Made by a program: the position numbers and the translations under genes. Under the pieces are notes generated by a model, which was given only the letters and a program-made list of their open reading frames with translations, was not told the origin of the DNA and searched no databases. A stretch of DNA of 29,695 nt from an uncultured Bacillota bacterium (lineage in GTDB: Bacteria; Bacillota_I; Bacilli_A; Erysipelotrichales; Erysipelotrichaceae), in assembly GCA_937919165.1 (NCBI GenBank), contig CALFPO010000010.1, positions 1 through 29,695 of the forward strand, given 5' to 3'. This document shows, one piece after another, positions 13,863-21,472 of this stretch (its first letter is position 1; every line of letters starts with the position of its first letter).

Positions 13863-15002
13863 ATGAAAAAGGTGTTCATGACACTGCTGATATCGCTGAT
13901 GCTTGCATCATGCAGCAGTCAGCCAAAGTTCAATAAGGAACAGACCAATCTAGGCTATCTTTTGGATGCGGAAGGAAATATCGTTCTGGCTCTCAATACC
14001 GATGTCTATATGACAACCGTCAGAAGCGACTATCGTCAAAGGACAACCCAAGAGGCACAGGATATCATCTTCTTCTATCACCGTCTGCTGGATTGCTATC
14101 ACGATTATCTTGACGACAGCGGCAACCAGATAGTCAACGTAAAGTATCTCAATGAACATATCGATTGCGGACCAGTCAAGGTCCAAGAGGAACTCATAGA
14201 AGCCATCAAACTTTCAATTGAAATGGCCAAGCTCACCAAAGGATATTTCAATCCTACAATCGGCAAGCTTGTCGATGCATATGAAGGAAAGTTCACGCCT
14301 TTTGAAACCACAAATACCGATCCAGATAAGAATGTCATCGATGAGGCTCTTGCCTCCATCGTTCCATACGAGACGATCGATGAATGCATCATCATCAATG
14401 AAGAAGCTTCCACAATAAGCTTAAAATCCTACAACAGCATCCCATTCAAGATAAACCTTGGAGCCATATCAAAAGGCTTTGTCCTAGACAAGATCGATCT
14501 TGAGATAGATACTTCATTCTTGCTTAGCGCTGGATCTTCCAGCATCAAAGGATACAATGCGCCTAATGAAGATATCTCATGGACCATTGCCTCAAAGCTC
14601 CCTGATTCTTCAGACATCATGATGGCCTACGGATTGAACAACACCAGCGTCTCAACTTCCGGAGATGATGAACAATATTATCTTCTAGATGACGGCACAA
14701 GAAGGCATCATATCCTTAATCCTTTCACTGGATATAGCGAGAACACCTATCGCCGTGTCACGCTGGTGAGCGAATGTTCGGGTGTTGTGGATGCCCTATC
14801 AACCGCTGTGTTCAATGCCGGCAAACCAGATATGGCGAAAGAACTCATCGAAGATGTTGAAAAGGGTCTGAATATAGATATCGACTATTGTCTTCTATGC
14901 TATGAAGATGGAAAATATGTGTCATATATGGATGATGGATTCAATGATAGGCTGATTGCTGAATACAATAGCCCTGATGTAGAGAGGATCGTGATGGAAT
15001 GA
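13863..15002 (+). CDS. apbE: ApbE-family FAD:protein FMN transferase (lipoprotein)
   Basis: 379 residues. Signal MKKVFMTLLISLMLASC has lipobox LASC, with Cys17 as lipidation site, so the enzyme would be anchored outside the membrane. ApbE marks are FNPTIGKLVDAY, KINLGAISKGFVLDKI, SVSTSGDDEQYYLL, RRHHILNPFTGY and SGVVDALSTAVFNAG, which hold the flavin and Mg sites. ApbE attaches FMN to Ser/Thr of extracytoplasmic flavoproteins using FAD. The usual INAGGDI segment is changed to LLSAGSSSIKGY. No FMN-binding target protein is seen in the window. It overlaps the next lipoprotein gene by four bases. Translation start lacks a ribosome site. Confidence 0.87.
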   Translation: MKKVFMTLLISLMLASCSSQPKFNKEQTNLGYLLDAEGNIVLALNTDVYMTTVRSDYRQRTTQEAQDIIFFYHRLLDCYHDYLDDSGNQIVNVKYLNEHIDCGPVKVQEELIEAIKLSIEMAKLTKGYFNPTIGKLVDAYEGKFTPFETTNTDPDKNVIDEALASIVPYETIDECIIINEEASTISLKSYNSIPFKINLGAISKGFVLDKIDLEIDTSFLLSAGSSSIKGYNAPNEDISWTIASKLPDSSDIMMAYGLNNTSVSTSGDDEQYYLLDDGTRRHHILNPFTGYSENTYRRVTLVSECSGVVDALSTAVFNAGKPDMAKELIEDVEKGLNIDIDYCLLCYEDGKYVSYMDDGFNDRLIAEYNSPDVERIVME

Positions 15003-15670
15003 AGAAGTTATTGATGGTGCTTTTGGTTGTCATGCTTGCCGCATGTACAGCAAGCACAAACAAAGAAGCTGTTGAACCGCCTGCTGAGGAAGAAATCAGG
15101 AAACTTCCTGATAAGGAGATACCCGATTCATCCCTCATGTCTGAATCTCCGCTTTCTCCACTCAACATAGACAATTATCTTTTCATTGATGATGTGCTCT
15201 ATATCGATACGCGCTCTCCTCAGCAATTCAATGAAGAGGGCCATATAGCGGGCTTCACCAACATCCCTTTCTACGAAAGCATTGCCACCTATAACGACAA
15301 TCCCGAATCGCTTTTTGAGATGAAAAAGGTAAAAGGCGATGACGGCAAGACCAAGATACTGCTGGGCGATGTCGGATCGTTCTTCCCGAGATATAAAGAA
15401 TCGGAAGAGCTGCTTGAGTACACTTTCCCAAGAGACAAGCAGATCGTCTTCATCGCTACTGCTGGTGTTGAATCCTGCTATCTGATAAATCTGCTCAAAC
15501 AATACGGCTATGATGCCTCGCTTCTATATAATGCCGGTAGCTTCACCAATTCTTTGGGACCTAATGTTGCCTACAAAGAGCTTAACGACGTCAAATACTA
15601 TGTGGAGCCAATAGCCATATACAAAGTTTCTTCAAGCTTCGATTGGGGAGAGCTCACGCCGTTTGAATGA
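14999..15670 (+). CDS. Rhodanese-like lipoprotein with degenerate active site
   Basis: 223 residues. Signal MKKLLMVLLVVMLAACTAS has lipobox LAAC, with Cys16 as lipidation site. After an acidic linker, residues about 60-190 follow the rhodanese plan: VLYIDTRSPQQFNEEGHIAG is the CH2A-like motif, and KQIVFIATAGVESCYLINLL aligns with the active-site loop. In that loop the catalytic Cys is replaced by Ala and the Arg of the CxxGxR pattern by Glu, so sulfur transfer is unlikely; a binding role is more likely. The ATG overlaps the apbE stop by four bases (ATGA), so the two lipoproteins are translated together and may act together outside the membrane. Confidence 0.78.
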   Translation: MKKLLMVLLVVMLAACTASTNKEAVEPPAEEEIRKLPDKEIPDSSLMSESPLSPLNIDNYLFIDDVLYIDTRSPQQFNEEGHIAGFTNIPFYESIATYNDNPESLFEMKKVKGDDGKTKILLGDVGSFFPRYKESEELLEYTFPRDKQIVFIATAGVESCYLINLLKQYGYDASLLYNAGSFTNSLGPNVAYKELNDVKYYVEPIAIYKVSSSFDWGELTPFE

Positions 15671-15722
15671 AAAAAGACCGTTGAAGCAGGAATGGATAAT
15701 CCTTCTCAACGGTTTTTCTTTT
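15671..15722. terminator. Bidirectional terminator between converging genes
   Basis: ACCGTTGA (15677-15684) pairs with TCAACGGT (15706-15713), with extra pairing inside (GAAG/AGGA against TCCTTC). A T-rich run follows on the plus strand (TTTTTCTTTT) and AAAAAAG precedes it, giving a T run for the minus-strand transcript as well. Confidence 0.8.
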
Positions 15723-15741
15723 GATGAATATGTTATTTCAA

Positions 15742-16368
15742 TCAATCTAGCTTCTTGAAAGCGCTAGATGGCTGATGGCATGTTGGACATTCAGTAGGTG
15801 GAGTATCCCCTTCATGTACATAGCCGCAGACCGTGCATACCCATTTTTGGGTTATTACATCCTCAATAACAGTCTGTTTTGATAGATGATTTTCAATCTC
15901 TTCAGCTATTCTCTCTCCCTCTTCTGGCTTGAATTCGCCCATATCGGTTATGGTCATACCGGTTAGTCTGGCAAAATCTCCCAGCAGATGAGATTCTTCA
16001 AATGTCAGTTCATCCATTCTCAATTGTCCCTGAGTAAAGAAAGAATTGAAGGTATAAGGTTTTGCCAATTCCTTCAGACTTTCAGCTACAGAAGGAAATT
16101 CCTTATCCGAGAAAATTCCTTCTCCCACGACTACTACGTGCTTGTTTCTAAGCTTGCCGTTCATTCTGCCTAAGAACAGTTTTGTCAACTGGGCTGTATA
16201 TGGTCCTCTGAAGCCAAACACAAGGACTATGGCATCATATGCTGTGGTATTTTCAGCCATATATGGAGTGTCAACATCAATGCATGTTGCTTCTAGTCTT
16301 CTTGCAATTATCTCTGCAAGCTTCTTTGCTGTACCGTGATGGGTATCATAAGTAACTATTGTTCTCAT
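15742..16368 (-). CDS. Flavodoxin-rubredoxin fusion protein
   Basis: 208 residues. Residues 1-160 form a flavodoxin-like domain with the phosphate loop YDTHHGTAKKLAE at 7-19 and the strand AIVLVFGFRG. Residues 175-208 form a rubredoxin-like domain with Cys178, Cys181, Cys194 and Cys197 (CTVCGY and CPTCHQ), in the short spacing typical of rubrerythrin tails. Flavodoxin plus rubredoxin modules move electrons to oxygen- or peroxide-reducing enzymes in anaerobes. The flavodoxin loop is not identical to canonical forms, so FMN binding is likely but not certain. AGGAGATAG lies before the ATG. The gene starts 50 bases after the 82-residue double-glycine peptide gene, with no terminator between. Confidence 0.85.
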   Translation of the reverse strand: MRTIVTYDTHHGTAKKLAEIIARRLEATCIDVDTPYMAENTTAYDAIVLVFGFRGPYTAQLTKLFLGRMNGKLRNKHVVVVGEGIFSDKEFPSVAESLKELAKPYTFNSFFTQGQLRMDELTFEESHLLGDFARLTGMTITDMGEFKPEEGERIAEEIENHLSKQTVIEDVITQKWVCTVCGYVHEGDTPPTECPTCHQPSSAFKKLD

Positions 16369-16418
16369 TCTATCTCCTGTCGTAAATATACTTTCGTTTA
16401 TCAGCTGTTTTTATGTTG

Positions 16419-16667
16419 CTATTCTATAGTTTTTTTGCCTTCTGGAAGCTTCCATTCATCGCTTGGCTTGATATCAATCGGAAGCCTGTAGCTTCCTGGT
16501 TCAGCAGGAAGATCATTGCCTTGATTCCACTGTGCTGAATCGTCTTTATTGTATTCAACTCCACCACATACCTGCTGCATCTCAGCTTCGCTCAATTCAT
16601 CAAGCTTGCTCTTTAAGGATTCGTATTCCTTCTTCAGTGCTTCCAGTTCTTCTTTTGTCTTTGCCAT
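16419..16667 (-). CDS. Double-glycine leader peptide (82 residues)
   Basis: 82 residues. After a lysine/glutamate coiled-coil-like extension (residues 1-22), DELSEAEMQQVCGG gives a double-glycine leader with Gly35-Gly36 and a Cys just before it. The mature part of 46 residues is polar and acidic to neutral, with no Cys and no hydrophobic helix (VEYNKDDSAQWNQ onwards, ending in EGKKTIE). Its GSYRLPIDI stretch resembles DAYRAPTNL in the 11346 peptide. There is no clear ribosome site; TATAAA lies about 11 bases before the ATG, so the gene may have its own leaderless transcript or be read from the gene 21 bases upstream. Function unknown. Confidence 0.65.
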   Translation of the reverse strand: MAKTKEELEALKKEYESLKSKLDELSEAEMQQVCGGVEYNKDDSAQWNQGNDLPAEPGSYRLPIDIKPSDEWKLPEGKKTIE

Positions 16668-16688
16668 AATGTTGTTTTTTTATAGCTT

Positions 16689-17004
16689 TTACATGATGAA
16701 GTCAGGGATCTCTTTGCTGAGAATCAGTGTATCATCAAGCGCATATACGCTATAGCGGATCTTCATGCCATCCAGAATGCTTGGTCTTCCGTATTTATCT
16801 AAAATGTATTTTCTGATGATTTCAGTCAGAATGATATAGTGATCTGGATAATCCTTACGGAATCCGTTTTCTGCATCTTTGTTGGAAAGGATAATCTGCT
16901 GGACCTCTTCATCATAATCTATGCCATTTGAAGCCCTGAAATCATACCAATCTCCACCTGTAACCTTTGTCAACTCATCTTCATTTAGTTTTTTTCTGTG
17001 TCAT
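16689..17004 (-). pseudogene. Double-glycine leader peptide gene split by a frameshift in an A7 run
   Basis: The open frame from 16973 lacks a proper start. The ATG at 17002-17004, preceded by GAAGG, opens ATG ACA CAG AAA AAA and then hits a stop after seven codons. If one A of the seven-A run (16989-16995) is skipped, the frames join into MTQKKLNEDELTKVTGG, a perfect double-glycine leader, followed by about 88 residues (DWYDFRASNGIDYDEEV onward). The mature part is acidic and mixed helix-strand in character. Possible causes are a real inactivating mutation, slipped-strand phase variation, polymerase slippage that restores the frame, or a base-calling error. The intact leader sense downstream argues that the break is recent or corrected. 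Confidence 0.7.
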
Positions 17005-17010
17005 TGTGCA

Positions 17011-17295
17011 ATTGCCTTCTCTTTCTTTATTACATTCTATCAAATATGAGCAATCTTTTGTTTCTAGATGATTCCCTCCTTAGGACAGTGGTGGAATTGC
17101 ATCGTCACAAAAGACTCATAGTTATCTTGGAGAACAACTTTGTCACAGAAAGAAATGATAGAGATTCTTAAGGATGTGCTGGAGAATCAAGAAACCACGC
17201 TAGACCACGTTAATTTAACTGGACCAAAAAGGCCAATCGAATCCCATAAATTGATCAGCCTTTGTTAATGTAGTATTTTTTACTAAACAGTTTAT
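17011..17295. other. Intergenic region with possible gene remnant
   Basis: 285 bases between the ABC permease gene and the frameshifted peptide gene. On the plus strand a 41-codon open frame (17046-17171, starting MSNLLFLDDS) has no ribosome site, and a second open stretch (about 17130-17267) contains KEMIEILKDVLENQETTLD and ends in a stop. The two look more like coding sequence than random but match nothing I recognise. No clear terminator for the ABC operon is seen here. Confidence 0.35.
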
Positions 17296-19530
17296 TCAAC
17301 CATTCAGTTCTGTTGCGATATCGATTTCTCTGATTGAATGACAAGTAATCAGGACTCCTGCTATCGTATAGATTGCTGTAAAGCCAAATCCAAGCAGCAG
17401 GATTCCCGCTGGATTCATCAAAGCATATTCTTCCGATGGAGAGCTTATAAGCGTCAGCAGAAGAGATATGAGCGGCATCAGCGCTGGTGCGACAATCGCT
17501 GCCGCAGCAAGTTCACATAATGATTCACCAAACAGCAATCTGACAATTCGATAGTTTTCTGTGCCTATTGCCCTCAAGACCGTGAATTCTTTCCTTCGTT
17601 TGTCAAAGCTTATCAGTGCCATGTTATACATGATGATGAAACCGATCAGTCCAGAAAAAGCGGTTATGATGTAGCATGGCATATCGATGTTGGCCATAGT
17701 ATCTTCAGCGCACGTTTTGATGCTTTCGATATCAAGCGTCAGATAGAACTTATCCATCTTGCTAACATAAGCCATTGCCTCGTTCTTATCGGCTTTATCT
17801 TTCAGGTATAATATGGCGACATTAGGATTCTTATATCCCATCTTCTCCAAGGTTGCGAAGTTGACATATTGGGTAGAGCATAGATACTGATCCTGTATCG
17901 CCGATACCATCAGGTCTGTTCCCTTGATGGTTAAAGTATCGCCAGTAGATAGATTGTGTCTTCTGGCAAACCCTTTCTCCAGCACGATGCAGTCGTCTTC
18001 CACAAGCATGCTTTTCTCTTCCACCCGCATAGCTTCATCTTCATAGATGAAATCGTTCTGAAAAGTCAGACGATACTCCTTCACAAATTCCTGTTTGCAG
18101 AGTTCTGCAAGCTCATCAGGATTGCCTGCTAAAACTGCCAATTCAAAATCATATCTTTCCGAGAAGATCTTCTTCAGAGCATAGTTCTTATTTATTAGCA
18201 CGGATAGAGAGATCATCGACAGGAACATGCATGCCAGCATGCACAAGAACACCACAACAACCCTTCTCCTGTTTCTGTATATCAGCGTCAACGACAGCTT
18301 TGTGAAAGGATTGCATCTCATATCTGAAAGGGATTTTGGCAGATCGGCGCTTTCTTCGGTATCGTCTTCACCAAAGGCCAAGGCCGGCTCAATCCTGCTT
18401 ATGTCTCGACATGCCAGAATGCACGACAATACAGCCATGACATTGATCATGACGATTATCAATGCCGTCTTTGCGATATTTCCGCTGTAGCAGACATATG
18501 GAAGATAATAGAAATCTCTATAGATGTTTATTACAAATCTAAGCAAGAATATACCGATACCAATTCCAATCAATGATGCCGTAAGCGAAAGAGAAAGAAT
18601 GTAGATGTTGAATATCTTTTGGACCCTTCTCTTTGAGTATCCGATTGCTCGTAGGAGCGCGATTTCTTTTCTTGATTTTCTTGTTACCTGATATATGAAC
18701 AGCAGGGAGAATAGTACACCGATGATGATTATCATCGCTGGAAGGTAGAGGGTTATCGATCTTACCGTATCGATCGATGAATCAATCTGTGTCTTAATTG
18801 CTGAATCTTCATATGCCGTCATATCAAGTACATAATTCTCACCGATAGTCTCTTTTACCGTATCCTGGATCCTGCCGATATCGCTTCCTTCATCAACCAG
18901 AATCTTGTAGGTATTTGCAAGATCTCTGGTCTTGAAGATTTCTTCGCTATGGTTGCCGGAAACATAGATGAAGCCGAAATCTCTCATGTCGTACCATGAA
19001 TCAACATATGAGCCTACACCTATCGTTTCTGGACTTGAAACTATATTGGTAACCTTAAGACCTATGGTTTCTTCTCCATCTATGATGGAGATGATTGAAC
19101 CTACAGACACATCATTGCAACGGGCAAAGTAAGCCGATACCATTACGCAGTCCTCTCTATCTGATGCAATCTCCAGTCTATCGACATCATAGATTTTCCA
19201 GGCTGGATTGCTGTCGATACTCATGATTCGCGTCAGCAATGTTCTGCCATTGAGGAATTGCACACATTTGTCTGCAACGATCCTGGCGGATACCGCCTCA
19301 ACGCCTTCGATATTTTCAAGCTCGCTGTTTAGGGATGACGATGTTCCAACCGTGCTCACCAACAGATCGAAAGCCTTGTAGTCATTGAAGTAGGTGTCGA
19401 AGGTCATATCAAAAGAATCCGCAACGCTGCATACCATGACTAGCAAGGCTATGATCAGCGAATACATTATCAACAGCGCTGAAGATATAGCCTTATTTCT
19501 GCTTATAAGAGATCTAGATATCGGATTCAT
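17296..19530 (-). CDS. ABC transporter permease, two FtsX-like modules
   Basis: 744 residues. The plan is one membrane helix (about 16-40), a large outer domain, three helices (about 268-380), then the same again: helix near 420-440, outer domain, and three helices (about 630-735). Each module ends with a FtsX/MacB-type permease region, and the loop motifs KEIALLRAIGYSKRRV and KEFTVLRAIGTENYRI are the typical coupling sites for the ATPase. Such permeases move lipoproteins, peptides or drugs out of the membrane, or transmit force to outer enzymes. AGGAG precedes the ATG. It overlaps the glycosyltransferase gene by 17 bases and is the last of the four-gene operon. Confidence 0.88.
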   Translation of the reverse strand: MNPISRSLISRNKAISSALLIMYSLIIALLVMVCSVADSFDMTFDTYFNDYKAFDLLVSTVGTSSSLNSELENIEGVEAVSARIVADKCVQFLNGRTLLTRIMSIDSNPAWKIYDVDRLEIASDREDCVMVSAYFARCNDVSVGSIISIIDGEETIGLKVTNIVSSPETIGVGSYVDSWYDMRDFGFIYVSGNHSEEIFKTRDLANTYKILVDEGSDIGRIQDTVKETIGENYVLDMTAYEDSAIKTQIDSSIDTVRSITLYLPAMIIIIGVLFSLLFIYQVTRKSRKEIALLRAIGYSKRRVQKIFNIYILSLSLTASLIGIGIGIFLLRFVINIYRDFYYLPYVCYSGNIAKTALIIVMINVMAVLSCILACRDISRIEPALAFGEDDTEESADLPKSLSDMRCNPFTKLSLTLIYRNRRRVVVVFLCMLACMFLSMISLSVLINKNYALKKIFSERYDFELAVLAGNPDELAELCKQEFVKEYRLTFQNDFIYEDEAMRVEEKSMLVEDDCIVLEKGFARRHNLSTGDTLTIKGTDLMVSAIQDQYLCSTQYVNFATLEKMGYKNPNVAILYLKDKADKNEAMAYVSKMDKFYLTLDIESIKTCAEDTMANIDMPCYIITAFSGLIGFIIMYNMALISFDKRRKEFTVLRAIGTENYRIVRLLFGESLCELAAAAIVAPALMPLISLLLTLISSPSEEYALMNPAGILLLGFGFTAIYTIAGVLITCHSIREIDIATELNG

Positions 19531-20719
19531 CTTCTACTCCTGTATGTGCCGTCTTTTCAAATTCTGACTTCCTGACGAAAAATGATTCTATTGCATATAA
19601 CAGAGAGATCGCAAACCACAGAGGCATCATTGCGACAACATCCAGGTTTGGGCCTATCGGCATACCCTCTCTTTTTAGTGTTATTATTGCTGAATATATA
19701 TAGATAAGGCAGAATAGCGCAAGCTCTGATCCTAACAATATCAATATAAACGAAACCTTTTTCACAATAAAGGCTTTGATTATGCAGGCGGCAATGCCAA
19801 CGCCTCCCAGCAGCATGAATGGGTTCAGACACAGGTCTATAAGCTGTTTGAATGCAGGTTTGCCTATTCTTCTTAGCGACTTGAGATAATCTTTGATGTA
19901 TATGAAGAAGCATTGCGTATCGCCAAATGCCCACCTTTTTCTCTGTATCAATGCACTCTTTAGATCTATCGGCATCTCTGCCTTGAGTACGGCGTTCGGG
20001 GCAAAGATAAATGTCCGATTGTTGAGCACCTCTTTTACCACAAACTCGAAATCCTCTACAAGCGTTCTTGTGTTCCAGCCATCTTTGATCAATGGATATC
20101 TTATGCAGAAGCCCGAACCATAGATATTGACCGGCATGCGGAAATGGTTATGAGGCAGGCAGTGGCAATTCATGGTCATCAGATACAGCATCGAGCAACA
20201 TTTAGAAATGATGTTTGTGGAAAAGTTCACGCTGGAGATCCACCCTGATGCGCCATCGCAGCCTGTAGCCATGGCATTGTTGATCTCCTTCATGAAGCTA
20301 GGCTCAGGAATGCTGTCAGCGTCAAAGAACGCCAGATAGCTATAGTCGCTACGGTCCCTTATCTGTTCTATTCCATAATCAAGCGCATCGGCTTTTGTCC
20401 TTTTCCTGTCATTGTTGAAGATGACCACTTCAGCTTCAGCCTTGCTTGCGATCTCTGCTGTTCTATCTTCGCAATTGTGTGCGATGACTATGATGTCAAT
20501 CAAATCTTTTGGATAATCCTGATGCTTAAGAGCATCGATAAGACGATGAATGACCGCTTCCTCATTGTGGCACGGTATCAATACACCAACCTTCTGCGGT
20601 TTGGCCTCAGGATACGATTCCTTTTCCAGTCTCATGCCCATAATGAAAACTGCTCCAAGATAGGCAGTATATCCTGCCACAAAGGTCGATAAAAAACAGA
20701 TCAGAAAATCGCTAAACAT
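19514..20719 (-). CDS. Membrane glycosyltransferase, family GT2
   Basis: 401 residues. One membrane helix at about 5-28 is followed by a GT-A catalytic domain: VGVLIPCHNEEA at 44-55, DAD at 133-135, ED in LVEDFEF at 219-225 and QRKRW at 259-263. Three membrane helices follow (about 297-320, 323-345, 360-382). The DxD, ED and QxxRW set is that of processive GT2 enzymes such as hyaluronan, cellulose or poly-GlcNAc synthases, so it may build a polymer on the outer face. The substrate is unknown. The ATG overlaps the ABC ATPase stop by one base (TGATG), and the 3' end overlaps the permease gene, so it is embedded in the transporter operon. Confidence 0.87.
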   Translation of the reverse strand: MFSDFLICFLSTFVAGYTAYLGAVFIMGMRLEKESYPEAKPQKVGVLIPCHNEEAVIHRLIDALKHQDYPKDLIDIIVIAHNCEDRTAEIASKAEAEVVIFNNDRKRTKADALDYGIEQIRDRSDYSYLAFFDADSIPEPSFMKEINNAMATGCDGASGWISSVNFSTNIISKCCSMLYLMTMNCHCLPHNHFRMPVNIYGSGFCIRYPLIKDGWNTRTLVEDFEFVVKEVLNNRTFIFAPNAVLKAEMPIDLKSALIQRKRWAFGDTQCFFIYIKDYLKSLRRIGKPAFKQLIDLCLNPFMLLGGVGIAACIIKAFIVKKVSFILILLGSELALFCLIYIYSAIITLKREGMPIGPNLDVVAMMPLWFAISLLYAIESFFVRKSEFEKTAHTGVEDESDI

Positions 20720-21429
20720 CAGAATACGTCTTCCGCATTCTCGGGATGGTCGTTGACTTCTTCATCAATGATCTGGCCGTTTTCCATAATTATGTAATGA
20801 TCCGCAATCTTCAGGAAATCAGGATTATGCGTTACGATAAGAACCGAAATCTTCTGTTTTTTCGCTATATTCTGCAGAAGCACTGCGATGTTTTTGGAAT
20901 TATGCGTATCTAGTGCTCCTGTAGGCTCATCGCAAAGCAAGACCTCAGCCTTCTTCACGATAGCTCTAGCGATGCATACCCTCTGCTTCTCTCCACCAGA
21001 AAGATGCTTTGGATATTTGCTTTCCATTCCTTCCATTCCGACAAGCTTCAGAGTTTCTATAGGATTGTAATGGTCCTTAGAAAGTGCGCTTGCAACTTCA
21101 ACATTCTCCAAGACAGTCAATGATTCCATGAGATTGTAGTTCTGGAAGACAAAGCCTATCTTGTCTTTTCTGTAGTCAGTCAACTGGCTATCGCTATAGC
21201 CGATGATGCTGCTGCCACGAAAAAGGATGTCACCTCCGTTGGGCTTCTTTATGCCACCGATCGTATTCAGGAGGCTTGATTTTCCGCATCCTGATTTGCC
21301 CATAATGACGGTAACTTCTCCATCATATACATCAAGGCTCACATCATCGACTGCCAGCGTTTCAAGCACATTGTGATCATAGATGACATCCAGATTCTTC
21401 ACTGATATTGTGGGTTCTCTATATTCCAT
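20719..21429 (-). CDS. ABC transporter ATP-binding protein (LolD/MacB type)
   Basis: 236 residues. All ABC motifs are intact: Walker A GKSGCGKSS at 44-52, Q-loop Gln96 in FVFQNYNLM, signature LSGGEKQR at 143-150, Walker B VLLCDEP at 163-169, and switch His201 in THNPDF. The type fits FtsX-like permeases such as the one two genes downstream. I set the start at 21429 because GGGAGAAC lies just upstream; the longer open frame has no site and would overlap the surface protein gene. The gene starts 43 bases after the surface protein stop with no terminator between, so it is probably co-transcribed with it. Confidence 0.93.
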   Translation of the reverse strand: MEYREPTISVKNLDVIYDHNVLETLAVDDVSLDVYDGEVTVIMGKSGCGKSSLLNTIGGIKKPNGGDILFRGSSIIGYSDSQLTDYRKDKIGFVFQNYNLMESLTVLENVEVASALSKDHYNPIETLKLVGMEGMESKYPKHLSGGEKQRVCIARAIVKKAEVLLCDEPTGALDTHNSKNIAVLLQNIAKKQKISVLIVTHNPDFLKIADHYIIMENGQIIDEEVNDHPENAEDVF

Positions 21430-21472
21430 ATGTTCTCCCTTGCAGATAATTTTTGCATCAAATACTGAAAAG

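Noticed and set aside
16689..16973. TTG at 16973 as start of a 94-residue protein
   Set aside because: No ribosome site; it would begin in the middle of a double-glycine leader. The frameshifted reading from 17004 explains the sequence better.
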